The notes under the pieces: model-generated
The model's database searches: none
Seen by the model: only the letters and a program-made list of their open reading frames with translations
What the model was told of the DNA's origin: nothing
In this document: positions 1 through 20,421 of the stretch, in pieces
How the letters are laid out: each line of letters begins with the position of its first letter
Position numbering within the stretch: position 1 is the stretch's first letter
Made by a program: the position numbers and the translations under genes
Assembly: GCA_022410635.1 (NCBI GenBank)
Contig: JAJVDF010000219.1
Location: 1,089,877 to 1,153,876 of the forward strand
Reading direction: 5' to 3'
Source of the DNA: Tretioscincus oriximinensis
Lineage: Eukaryota; Chordata; Lepidosauria; Squamata; Gymnophthalmidae
DNA: 64,000 nt

Positions 1-67
1 CTAATTCTGTAATTTTTAACTGATCTCAGGTTTTTTTTTTTAAATGCAATCACTTTATTTTTATTAG

Positions 68-10162
<10,095 letters not shown>

Positions 10163-11434
10163 TGAGTCTGCTGACTCCTTCACCCATCCTGTGTACTTCT
10201 AGACCTTTTTCAATATTAACATTGGTTCTTGTTGAATGTTGCAGTGTATGCACTATTATGGAATATGCTGGTAAAATATAGTTTTGTATTTCATCTTATG
10301 TATTTTGCTGGAACAATGTTTTGGTTCAGTGTAAGTCCCATCATTTACAACCAGGTATTCAGCAGTATTATAGGTTTTGAACTCTGGTGCGTTCTTATGA
10401 GGGAGGCAGCATCTCTCCACCTCCAATCTTCCATGAATGCAACAGCAGGGTAAAATGAAAGCCAAAAGACAAACACTAAAAAGATATGAAAGGATTGTAG
10501 GCAAACCAGGTTTACCCAAGTGAAGCAATCAGTCTTTGCAATGTACTGTATTTTCATACATTGCAGAGCTTCAATATTTAGTCAATTATATATTATTGCC
10601 TTGTTCATTTATAACAAGGCTATATGTGAGATTGCTCTCATTGCTTTTGATTACCTAGGAAGACTCCTAATCTAAGACAAATTGAGTCCCCTCTGCAATA
10701 GTTCTTGTTCTCTTAAAATGTTGAGTAGGGTGACTTATTTTTTAAAAAAATATGTGAGCACACTTAAGACTTCTGGTAAGATGCATATATTTGTGGAGAG
10801 GAGATTAGTGGCTTTCCAAGTTTTATCATCCACTTCTTGGGTCCCACCAGCATTGAGGTTTGGAAGCAAGTAGTTTGTGTCTAGTGAAACCACCAGATGT
10901 TTCTCTAAAGTTACCCCACATTTCTGACATTTGGGAAAACGATAATCATTATAAAACAAAATGTTTTCATGGCTCATTCAGACATGCAGATAGGAAATTA
11001 AGTTGGAGTCTTGAGTGTGTTAGTGTATTTCTGAATTGGGATCCTTCTGTGTTAACACCAGAAGAGACCAGTTTAGAATTTGATTGGCACTATAATTTCC
11101 ATTTAAAATACTATTCTCCTTCTGCAGCTGTCTTCTCCTTCAGTCACTATATAGGAATCATTTAATGACTCACATCTCAGATTTATCCTGCCTCATGCTC
11201 AGATTTTTATCCTGCCTGATCCTCTGTAGTGATGCCTTTCTCCTGGTGCCCTACTACTGTAGACTCTTACAGCATTTTGGATGTATTTGGGTGCGAGCAG
11301 ATCCAAGTGTGTGCACATTCACTTACAACCTATGTGAGTGTAACAATTGATCTCAAACTCTTATTTATTTGAAAATCTTTTAAAACTTCAACTCTGTAAG
11401 TAGTTGATGAAATCTTACTTTTGGTAAAATTAAA
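10163..11434 (+). other. COPS8: COPS8 3' UTR and downstream flank (end uncertain)
   Basis: The stretch after the stop is unique sequence without recognised repeats until the minisatellite at 11540. I found no AATAAA here. An ATTAAA at 11429-11434 is the only common variant signal I noticed, so the polyadenylation site is not fixed from sequence alone. The short open frames here are unsupported. Confidence 0.45.
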
Positions 11435-11646
11435 GTATGTTTACACTACTTCAATATCTATCTTATTTTTTTACAAAATGAATTACATATCAATAGTTGA
11501 AACTATAAAATATTAATTGCATCACTTGGTAGAAGAGTGTGGAACAGTATTTGTTGCAACACCTGGGTAGGACCTGTCTTTGAAAAGAATCTCTTGCAAA
11601 TTTTTGGTAAGACATGGTTATGGATAGAATATGTCTTGCTACACCA

Positions 11647-11952
11647 GGCAGGCACGGATAGCTCAGTCACTTAGGAATTCGCCTCTCAGCTGGGAGATCG
11701 GGTTTCGAAGNCCTGTGTGGGACGTGGGGAGGGGTGAGCACCTTCCACTAGCCTGTAGCTCTAGCCAACCCAGCTATTCGAAAGCAAGAATTGCAAGAAA
11801 TTGCAACTGACTGCAACTAGATAAATGGGAACCACCAGAGCCTGGTGGGGAAGATAGAATGTAAGCCTTCAGGCAAAAATACCCTTGTAAGCCGCTTTGA
11901 GTCCCTTTGAAAGGTGAGAAAAGTGGGGTATAAGAACCCAGTTCTTCTTCTT
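11647..11952 (+). mobile_element. tRNA-derived SINE (family 1) with 8-bp target-site duplication
   Basis: This full-length copy is flanked by ctacacca at 11639-11646 and 11953-11960. The head 'ggcacggatagctcagtcacttaggaatt' carries an A-box-like site, and 'gggtttcgaagncc' is the B-box region. Next come the family body (agctctagccaacccagcta, attgcaagaaattgcaac) and the tail 'tgtaagccgctttgagtccctttgaaaggtgagaaaagtggggtataagaa', ending in (TTC)n. The tail resembles CR1/L2 3' ends, which suggests mobilisation by such a LINE (inference). Confidence 0.92.
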
Positions 11953-11995
11953 CTACACCAAGGTAGGCCATGGATATGAAGCAGAATATATCTTG

Positions 11996-13205
11996 TACTG
12001 CATAAAAAATCCCAACAAGGAGGAGAGAAAAAGATACAAAAAACAAACAACCAAACCTCTCCTCTACCAAGCCAAANGACACAAACAAAGCAGAATCAGT
12101 AGTATAAATGTGTATATATAAAAGTGAACAGTGGCAAAAAACCACAAATAACACGATAAAAAGCACATAGAAGGTATACAATACAAGTAAAAATAGTCCA
12201 ACAATGCTCAAGTTCGTACAATCAATCCCAAAATGCAGAGACTGGAGTAGAGGAGCAAAGTCTACGACGAATAAAATTGGAGAATTCCAAACAATCCACG
12301 AGTCGAGAAGTAAGATTTCAGATTGTGCCAAACGCGTTTCGACCTGGAACGGTCTTCTTCAGTGGCACTATTAGAAATATCATAGACTATGTAAGAAACA
12401 TTACATATATATACATATAATACAATAAAATACCAAAAGTTTAAAATACACATNGGTATGTACTTACATAGTCAAAAACAGCACTTAGGACTGTATAAGT
12501 ATATGCATGGAAGCATAAATTTTGAGAATGCTTCACACCTTCGAGCACTGGTGAGAATAATTTAAAAGATACAATAAGATCACATTTCAACCTAATATAG
12601 TCAGGCTACGTATTTACTAAAAATCCTGATTCTGCAAATACTCACAAACAGTGGGAAGGAAGGCAGGTGAAGAAAGAAGGCTAGGCTAGATACACCAATT
12701 TATATCTTCATTCAAACCTACTGGGCTGAGAGTGTTTAATCTATGTATCCACCTAAGTTCCAATTTTTCCAGAGAATTGCCTTGATTTACATTGGTCACA
12801 CAGTCAACACACCAAAATTTTAGATCATCNCAGGAGTGGTTAAATTCCATAAAATGCTGAACCATGGGAGCTTGTAGTTTACCATTTCTAATACAGCTCC
12901 TGTGTTCTATAATTCTGGTCTTAACCATTCTCTTTGTCATTCCAACATATATTTTTGGACATGGGCATTGTACAATATATATAACACCTTTACTCTTACA
13001 GTTAAAAAACTTTGTGATATCATATGTCCTCTTATCCGTATTGTTATAAAAAACCTTGGACACAAGGCAGTATTTACAAACAGTACAATTTCCACAGCTA
13101 AACATGCCACCTGGGACTGACTTCATATGTATCTGTGATGGTTTTAAATTGGCAGTGACTACAAAGTCTCTGATATTTTTAGCTCTCTTAAAGGCAACAT
13201 CGTTG
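11996..13205 (-). mobile_element. 5'-truncated Penelope-like retroelement
   Basis: The minus strand carries the C-terminal GIY-YIG endonuclease end of a Penelope-like ORF, about 315 bp of 3' non-coding sequence, a hammerhead ribozyme motif, and about 320 bp more before the minisatellite resumes. The polymerase domain is absent, so the copy is 5'-truncated. Penelope-like elements are known to carry hammerhead motifs in their terminal repeats, which fits the layout. It inserted into the minisatellite. Confidence 0.88.
12325..12368 (-). ncRNA. Hammerhead ribozyme motif (type I, minimal stem III) in the Penelope-like element
   Basis: On the minus strand, stem I strand GTGCCA (12363-12368) is followed by the core CTGAAGA, which fits CUGANGA. 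A hairpin GACC-loop-GGTC (stem II) comes next, then GAAA. ACGCGT follows, in which the terminal A15.1-U16.1 pair and one C-G pair form a minimal stem III. A GTT cleavage triplet and TGGCAC close stem I with six Watson-Crick pairs. All core nucleotides are present. ACGCGT is self-complementary, as in retroelement hammerheads that act as dimers (established for Penelope-like and retrozyme families). Self-cleavage is inferred, not shown. Confidence 0.85.
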
Positions 13206-13207
13206 TG
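12686..13207 (-). pseudogene. Penelope-like ORF fragment: GIY-YIG endonuclease C-terminus
   Basis: The open frame runs from the minisatellite junction (13207) to a stop at 12686, about 173 residues, with one N. In order it has DVAFKRAKNIRDFVV, a Cys cluster (FSCGNCTVCKYC), then GVIYIVQCPCPKIYVGMTKR with the GIY-YIG-type pair (IYI...IYVG). These are followed by KTRIIEHR and a C-terminal ELRWIHRLNT in which Glu is the expected metal ligand. This matches the nuclease domain that follows the reverse transcriptase in Penelope-like elements. There is no start codon of its own; the reading frame simply emerges from the truncation point, so it is a remnant. Confidence 0.88.
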
Positions 13208-13940
13208 GAACAGAATATATCTTGCAACGCATGGATAGAACTTGGGTATGAAGCAGAATGTATCTTGCTACATCTGGGTAGGTCCTGGACATTGAGAAAT
13301 AATATGTCTTGCAAAACCCTAGTAGGACATGATATGGAACAGATTACAGTATTTCTTGCAAAATCTGAGGTTGCTTCTCAGTTGGATTGTGGGATCTTTG
13401 GGATGTGCTTGAAAGATACTTCCTAAAAATAGTTAAGTAGTTCAAATATAAAGTGAAAGTAGTGATAAAATATACTAGAAAATGTGAAGCAGGAAAAAAA
13501 TACAGACATGTAAAGGAAGATTTTGAGAGGCCGATTTAGGTGTTGAAGATTGAGCAAAAAAGCAGCAGGTTTGGTTATCATGAGAAACCACATATTTAAC
13601 ACAAAGGCACATATAAAGGGAGGGGCAAAGCAAACCTGAGGTAGAATAAAGAAAAGAGACAATGTTTGGCACTGACCAGATGTTTTGTAGTTTTGGAATT
13701 ACTGCAGCAAAAAGAAATAATTTTGTACAGTTTGCAACAGTACAGGTTCATATCTTGATATTTTGAAGTAACAGGAAATTGAAGAACATTTTAAAAAAAA
13801 GATGATTTTGGTTAGGATTTTTTTTCTGAACAAAGTATGAGGGAACACTGTTTTTAAGGGATTGGATTTTAAAAACGTGTAATACATATTCTAATGATAA
13901 GCGTTAAATTATTGACTTCTGATCTTCATGTTTAATTATT

Positions 13941-14335
13941 AGAGTCATAGAATCGTAGAGTTGGAAGGGACCTCCAGGGTCATCGGGTCCAACCCCCTTC
14001 TTGATGCAGGATTCATTAAACAATCCCAGACAGATGACTGGCCAATTTCTGTTTGAAGATTTCCAGTGAAGGTGAACTCACCACCTCCTGTGGCAAATTG
14101 TTCCACTGGTTTATCACCCTTACTGTTAAAAGGTTTTTCTGATATCTAATCTAAATCTACCCCCTTGCAGTTTCATTCCATTGTTTCTAGTCCTTCCATG
14201 TGACAATGAGAACAATGTTGATCCCTCTGCTCTGTGACAGCCCTTCAGATATTTGTAGATATTAACATGGTTCTTTGTGTTTTGTAATCTTGTTTCTTCA
14301 TATCTATCCTTTTCAGTTCTTCAAATAAATGATTC
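13941..14335 (-). mobile_element. CR1 LINE 3' end (about 390 bp)
   Basis: The stretch 'agtcatagaatcgtagagttggaagggacctccagggtcatcgggtccaaccccc' continues through 'gaactcaccacctcctgtggcaa', 'ttccactggtttatcaccctta' and 'gacagcccttcagatatttgtagat'. It is the longest and best kept of the minus-strand CR1 ends and is closely related to the copy at 51371. Confidence 0.88.
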
Positions 14336-14339
14336 TTAG

Positions 14340-15985
14340 GAAGTCAAAACATTTCCAGTTTTTAGTATAAATAAGAAATACACTTTGTTTGGGAAGTCTG
14401 ACCCTTCTGGATATAGTGGATTGAATGCATGCAACCAATTATTTTAATGTTATTACTGGAAAGCATAAAAAAGAAATAACAGTAGATAAGTTTCTTTTCT
14501 CGTATCTTCATAGTTGACACAGGAAATTTAGATGTGAATATTAATTAAGGCTTTACTTCCTTTTACGTATGCAGTAGCTGAATAAGCACACTGTGTACGG
14601 TAATGCAANGGGCTCTACCCCCCTCCTCCCCCTTGCCCACATCTGTGTCTCCATCCACTCCCTCACTTCACCCATCCCTCCTCTCTTGACCCCTTTGTAT
14701 TTTTCCCAACATTAAGCTTGATTATCTTATTTTGTAGCTCATTTAAAATCAGAAAGATAGCTCTGTACTATGAGCATGTGAACTATTTCCCGTTTTCCTT
14801 ATTAACTCTTCTGCCTGACCTTTAGATGTACTAAGACAAGAAATTGTGATAAAATGATGTGCAATGATGAATCTTTCATGAAAAAGAGCTGTAATTATAT
14901 ACTTTTTAAAAAACTGAATTACTGCTTAAGATCTCTGAGACATTTAATAGCTAACCCATAGAATTAAATTCTGTACGGCAGCCAACAGAATAAACAACAC
15001 CAGGAAATGTAATTACTGTTTAGTCTTATGGTATACCCACATGGAGTGATCTGGTGACTCAGCTATAAGAAAGTTATTAGTGGTAGACAGACCAAATTTA
15101 TCTGCAATAATAAAAAGGTTTCCATAGGAGCTTTCAAAATGAAAACCGTTTTTCTGTTCAGTTTCTGAAAGTATTTAGAATTTTCTTCCTTTAAGCTACT
15201 ATTTAGGTTTAAAGGAAAAGGTTTTGTTGAAACTGGTCAATTATTTGTGCATTGGACACACCATTACCTTCTGTCCACCTCACGAAACCACACATCTCCA
15301 GTATACCATGCAATCTAAAGGTCTTTGCTGTGGAGTAAATAGTCACTGCGTATTAATCGATTCAGTGGCCTCCATTTTGTAAAGTCAGAAAGAAAGCTCC
15401 CTCCAGCTCTTGAACATGCAAATTGTAAAAATCTTATTGGCTCTTGGCTAGCAGAGAATGCCTGGGAATTGTATGCAGGCTCACAAAGAATGCTGGGGTT
15501 GTAGTCATACAAGNNCAGCACTGATTTCTGGGTTTTGTGAAGTCATGAGAATGCCTGAATGTAACGAGAGAGAGGGAACTGTGAGGAAGATTGGAGGTAA
15601 ATAGGGACATAATTGTGAACGTGTTGGTTCGCTTGTTTTTCAAGTGATTTAAAACTTGTAATGGGAGGTAGCATTAGAGACCAACAAGAAAAAGGTAGGC
15701 AGCATGAGCTTCCGTAGGCAAATTATTTCCTGAGATACAAGGGGACATCTTAGAGACTTCAGAAGGAATGATAAGCAGCCTGAATTTTTGTAGACTAGTC
15801 TACTTCTTCAAATACTATGAAATATATCTTGGGAGCATCTTGGAGACTGATAAGAAAAAGGTTTGCATTTATAGTGTGGTTATGAGGGGATTGATACATG
15901 GATTGATGGGAATCCCAACTTGGTTTGGTTCCAAGGCATCTGAAGGAATGCCTTGTTCACATCAATATGCCTATGCACAAAGACC
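14340..15985. other. Unique AT-rich stretch, nothing recognised
   Basis: Apart from a C-rich run near 14616-14700, I see no repeat family, conserved coding or RNA signal here. The short open frames are not supported by any domain. Confidence 0.5.
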
Positions 15986-15989
15986 TCTT

Positions 15990-16330
15990 AAGAGTCTTGC
16001 TGGAGCTTTTTAAATTACTGTGGAAGTGCAAACTTTGAATTGAGCCCACTAATACANTATGTGTCAATTTCAAGCCCATACATGTAACGCATTAATAGGT
16101 CACTNAGAAAGACCATTAGGTCGAAACGCGTCTGGCCTCCGCTTTTTTTGAAGACAGAAGGACCTTCTATACATTTCATCCAAAGAAATCTGCTCTTACA
16201 TCACCTGAGGATTTTTTTATTGTAATTTGTACCTCTAGACTTTTATTCTGTTCTTTAGGACTGAAGCNCTATATTGGGCAGCTCCACTTTTATACCATTT
16301 TAGACCATTGATATTGTTTTAAATATATCT
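15990..16330 (+). mobile_element. Probable Penelope-like 3'-terminal fragment (plus strand)
   Basis: This stretch surrounds a degraded hammerhead motif (16098-16137). Its T-rich downstream part resembles in composition the 3' terminal region of the element at 11996-13205. There is no coding remnant. The boundaries are guesses. Confidence 0.5.
16098..16137 (+). ncRNA. Degraded hammerhead ribozyme motif
   Basis: Reading +, stem I GGTCA pairs with TGGCC (one G-U). The core CTNAGAA departs from CUGANGA at the sixth position, and one base is N. Stem II is GACC-ATTA-GGTC, followed by GAAACGCGTC with a GTC cleavage triplet. The second core segment and minimal stem III are identical to the motif at 12325-12368. 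The core change predicts an inactive copy. Confidence 0.7.
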
Positions 16331-16624
16331 TTGATTATTTTACTATTTGTATGTTTTTGTTTTGTATTTGTACTTGGTGGGACACCTGAGGGTTTTTTGC
16401 TCTTATTTCATTTGGTGTATTTGCTCCCTGGTGGTTATAGGGATTGTTTGGTTTTATGCAAAGACATCAGCTGTGAAAGCTGTATAAATATGCTAGCAAG
16501 AAAAGGTGTTATGACAGCTCTTTCTAGTGTTACCACTTCTGGTTCTCTGCAGTTGCGAAGTAAATTCCCCATAATCACCTTCTTAAAGCATGAGAAAAAT
16601 CAGGTTTGAATGTAGTCTGTTTCA

Positions 16625-16960
16625 TGGCACTGCAAGTCTGTAACAAACCGCCCGGGCAGCATTAGAATTAAGACAACTGATATGCAGATTTGATGCATAT
16701 CATACCCAAGCTGACTTAGATCCAGTCTACACATTTACGTAATAATCTAGATAGTACTGTTTTAGGTGTAATACTGATTAATGAGCTCTACTGATCTAGA
16801 ATTCTAGAATCACCAAGTTGGAGGAGACTTCCAGAGTTATTGGATCTGATCTCTTGTTCAGTGTTTGAAAATTTTATTTGAAGCAGAATGCACCNCCCCC
16901 TATGGCTATTTTAATGGATGTGTCAAAAGAGAAAATTTCAACAGATATTACTGACATACA
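16625..16960. repeat. Unclassified interspersed repeat (family X) joined to a CR1 fragment
   Basis: The stretch 'ggcagcattagaattaag...tgcagatttgatgcat...gatccagtctacacattta' is followed by a minus-strand CR1 piece (agaatcaccaagttgga...cagagttattggatctgatctc). The same composite in the same order recurs at 22284-22610. Family-X text alone recurs near 50920 and 62330. Confidence 0.7.
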
Positions 16961-17075
16961 ATTCCAGCTATTTTCCGTATTAATAAAGTTGGTTTTGGCC
17001 CTAAGAGATTCAGTTAAAATGTTTTAAACATGGCAAATAGTGACTATATGTGACCATTTACAAAGTAATAATTTA

Positions 17076-17152
17076 TATACTGCTCAGAACAATTAAGGGA
17101 ACACCTTAACATGTTATGTTAAAGTGTTCCCTTAATTGTCTTGAGCAGTATA
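17076..17152. mobile_element. 77-bp palindromic Tc1-like MITE
   Basis: The arms read tatactgctcagaacaatta with agggaacac, mirrored by gtgttcccttaattgtcttg with agcagtata, separated by a short loop. A sister copy is at 33191-33272. The TA-bounded ends suggest Tc1/mariner-type mobilisation (inference). Confidence 0.8.
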
Positions 17153-17779
17153 TTTATGGGTACTGGAGTACAGGAGAGGAATATGTAAAATCAGGAAATG
17201 GTAGGCAGAATTTTACTGGTCACCTCTGCAGCATATCTGATTGGCTACAAGAATACGACATTTCCCTTGTAGTTTGCAAGATATAACAGAAAGGCCACCC
17301 ACCTTGTTATTGCACACGAATATACAGGAACCTGCTTTATGAGCAGCCAACTATCTTCTTCCAGGAATGATGCCTGCCAAGAAGTGCAGCTGAGTTTCCC
17401 AGCATCCAACGCAAGCTGCTATAACTCAGCCCAGGTACATTCAGAAGGCTCGCAAACTCCCGGACACCTGGATCCAATTTATTATACAACTAATACCATA
17501 TGGGATTTCCCTTTAGTGTAAAACTAGTGAATTTAAGCAGAACTCGCCAACATCTTTTCAAATTATGTCAGATTGCATCACAGATTCTACAGAGTGTGTA
17601 TGATCAGCAACACNTTGATGAATAAATGTATAAGCTAGAGAAGAGACTCTTGTAGCAGAAGCAGCGGTGGCCCTGGGGTGGAAAGATTTCACCAAAAGGG
17701 CAAAGCAAACATGCTGCCAAACTAGTCTGGGTGGTACAATACAAATGCAAGAACCAAAGATGTTTTCTGTGTCACACAA

Positions 17780-18180
17780 TACAAGGACCAGAGGGCACTC
17801 CTTAAAACTGATTGGCTGAAAAGTGAGAACAGACAAAGGAAAGTATTTGTTCACCCAGAGGGTCACTGGCCTGTGGAATTTACTTCCTGAAGAGGTGGTA
17901 GTAGCCAGTAGCTTGGATAGCTTCAAGACAGGACTAGACAGGTTTGTGGACACCAAGGGTATAAATGGATACTAGGACGGATGTCTGGATGTTGCCTCCA
18001 GGATGGAGCAACAGGCAGGACTCCTGAAACACCATTTGCAGGGAGTCATGAACAGCTGCCTATTTTGCTTTCCTCTGTTNGGACTGCCCAGGTGCATCTG
18101 GTGGGCCTCTGTGTAACACAAAATGCTGGACTTGATGGGCTGTGGCCTGACCTAGTATGGCTCTTCTTATGTTCTTATGT
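17780..18180 (+). mobile_element. CR1-type LINE 3' end, plus orientation
   Basis: The stretch runs through 'gaatttacttcctgaagaggtggtagtagcc', 'aagacaggactagacaggttt', 'ggtgggcctctgtgtaacacaaaatgctggacttgatgggctgtggcctga' and ends cttcttatgttcttatg. It is the same family as 9364-9770 and 55010-55297 and is non-coding. Confidence 0.87.
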
Positions 18181-19251
18181 ACTTAAAGCACAAATAGGAA
18201 TGAGTTGTTTTAGAAAGTCATATGATGAATGAGGGAGAAGAAGCTAAACTGTGGTTTAACTACATTCCAGTTGTAAGGTGTTGAAATACGGGGTGGGTGA
18301 GGTGAGAGGAGAGCATTGTGTTTTAATGTTGTGTGTGCTTATTTTCTTTTGTGTCTGGAGTTTATCAACGTATATAAAATCAATAAAACTGATTTTAAAA
18401 AGACGAGGACCTTGTGATTCAGCAAACAAAATCTTACCCACAAAGAGTAAGTTCTGGTGATCCTTCAATTTTACAGGCTAGAGCTACTTCTAGACATGAG
18501 NTAAACCCCACAAGCCTCTCAACACTATGTCCTGAATACCAGACTTCCCTGAGGCAATTCTATTTTGGTAAAAGACTAGAAATTATACTGTATTTCCCAT
18601 AGTCCTGCTCCATCATTTCATTGTCATGCTGAAGTAATTGAGATAGAGCAGCTGTTTAAAAAAATTTGCTTCCTGGAAAACATTTTGATTCAAAATGAAA
18701 CCATATATGCCTTGCATTCCGTTTCCTTGGATCCTGGGTGCCTTCAGATCATGATTATCATACTTCAGATGGGTAAAGGGATGCTGTAAATGGTGTTTCC
18801 ATATTATTAATCCCTTCCTTGCCCCATGGGGGCCAATAGTTCTCCACCAGGATCAAATTGCAGGTATAAAACACTGATGCTTACTTTGTTGGAGTCAGTG
18901 GCTACATCACTGTCATGAGCCTGAAAGATAAAAGACTTTCCTGAGCCAGAGTATGTCAGAGTTTGATATCTTAAAACACTTCTTGGCATTCTGGAGTCCA
19001 ACTTACTTTAATGTATGGGTACTTACCTTTCCGAGCACAAGTTATCCCTTTTGTTTTCAAAAGCTTGAACAGATGTATTCTTTAGAAATGTACCACCACA
19101 CATCCCAAGATGAGTAATAATAGCAAAAGATAAGAACAAGTATTTAAAACAGAACACTCTCCCTTTGATTCATTCACCTTCTTTGGCAGGACAAACTCTG
19201 CTGGAAATAAAACTCAAAAGGTATAAGTAAATTTTAATTATGTACCCAAAT

Positions 19252-20421
19252 CAGGGTGGATAAAAATCAATGTTTTTTTTTAAAAAAATCAAAAAAATCG
19301 GATTTTTTTATTTAAATCGGATTTTTTTTATTTAAATCGGATTTTTTTTATTTAAATTGGATTTTTTTGATTTAAATCGGGGTTTTTTCAATAAACTGCT
19401 TTTTGAGGAAAATATTTTACCATCCAAAGGTTCTTCCATCATGAGATAAAGCTGAGTTGTTTAACTCATTAGAATAAAGGCTGTATATGTGTAACATTCA
19501 CAATGCCATGCTCTTCCAGAGGTTTCTGTAGGATTAGTGGGCAGTTTCTCTCCTATATTATCACAGACGCTCGCTTTACTTACGCAGTTCTCAAAACTGA
19601 ATTTGACTCCACAGAGGTCCCAGCCTCTTCTTCACAGCAAAAATGTTACAACATGAACAGAGTTGAGAAAAAGACCTTAATCCTATTGTTCTACAAACCT
19701 ATGAATACAGAATCAACCCCTTCAGTGCCAAGTCCAAGAAGTTAGACAATATGTTTCTGATTGTTTGGAGTGGAATAGATCTGCACAACACAAGAAGAAT
19801 GTGAATCTAAGTGTGAGGAGGAGGAAGGGCAAGCAGACAAGAAAATGAAAGTGAAACTTTGAGCACAATACTGCAGCATAGCCACAGACAGACAAGTCTG
19901 GATCTGTTTGTGTGTACGATCTGAGGTTTATTACATTATTTCCTTATAATGGCAGCAGGCCATAAAAGAGACCCAGTTTGGGAATATTTTAATGAAGCTC
20001 CTTCGCCTATCGGTAAGGCTGGGCTGACAGTCTAAGTTTCTTAATATATATATATATATTGTTTAGCCAAATTAGTTAACAAACATGGATGTTTGTTTAA
20101 GCAAATAACTTATGCTGTAATGTTGCTATTGTTTCAGTTGAATAAATCTATTTAAATTGTTATTAAGGTCAGGATTATTTTTCTCCTTCCTAAGTACAAC
20201 AGAACAGTGGTGTCCAAATATGAATGATTAACCCATTAAACTGGGGAGAAAAAAGTAATATAAAAAGTGATTCTAAAAATCTTTATCTACTTGCATGTTA
20301 AAATAGCAAGAACTAGTTTAGGTAGAAACTTTGATTTAAATCACTGATTTAAATCAAGCCTTACTGACTAGTGATTTAAATCGTGATTTAAATCAGTTAG
20401 ATTTAAATCAAATCCACCCTG
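19252..20421 (+). mobile_element. 1170-bp non-autonomous hAT transposon with 8-bp target-site duplication
   Basis: The element begins CAGGGTGGAT and ends ATCCACCCTG. It is flanked on both sides by acccaaat (19244-19251 and 20422-20429). Subterminal regions are packed with gatttaaatc-type motifs: about five roughly 20-23 bp tandem units at 19285-19385 and a mirrored cluster at 20335-20415. An 8-bp duplication and CAGGG ends are hAT hallmarks. The interior keeps one transposase-like exon (19949-20012); the rest of the transposase is missing, so it moved only with help in trans. Confidence 0.93.
19949..20012 (+). pseudogene. hAT transposase first coding exon remnant (BED-finger start)
   Basis: ATG opens a frame reading MAAGHKRDPVWEYFNEAPSP and stops being transposase-like at cg/gtaagg, a good 5' splice donor at 20013. 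KRDPVWEYF resembles the start of BED zinc fingers (..S.VW.(H/Y)F) that begin hAT transposases. No downstream transposase exon was found inside the element, so it is a leftover of a deleted autonomous copy. Confidence 0.65.

Larger units (their letters stand above)
11540..13380. repeat. Degenerate 42-44 bp minisatellite interrupted by a SINE and a Penelope-like element
   Basis: The units follow the pattern ggaacagaatatatcttgca, then 'acacctgggtaggacatggatat'. They start near 11540, 11582 and 11622, resume after the SINE at 11953-11995, and resume after the Penelope-like insertion at about 13206, 13250, 13294 and 13336. About eight units are visible, each diverged by several bases. The tandem order and the interruptions are seen directly. 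Confidence 0.85.

Noticed and set aside
11774..12331. A 185-codon minus-strand open frame
   Set aside because: It runs antisense through the SINE body and then through Penelope-like 3' non-coding sequence. It shows low-complexity Leu/Phe content and no domain.
13206..13380. CRISPR-like repeated units
   Set aside because: The units are contiguous and diverged with no constant spacers. This is a vertebrate minisatellite.
16331..16609. A 92-codon frame with a hydrophobic start resembling a signal peptide
   Set aside because: It lies in T-rich sequence, which always yields Phe/Leu/Val runs. There is no domain, splice or promoter support.
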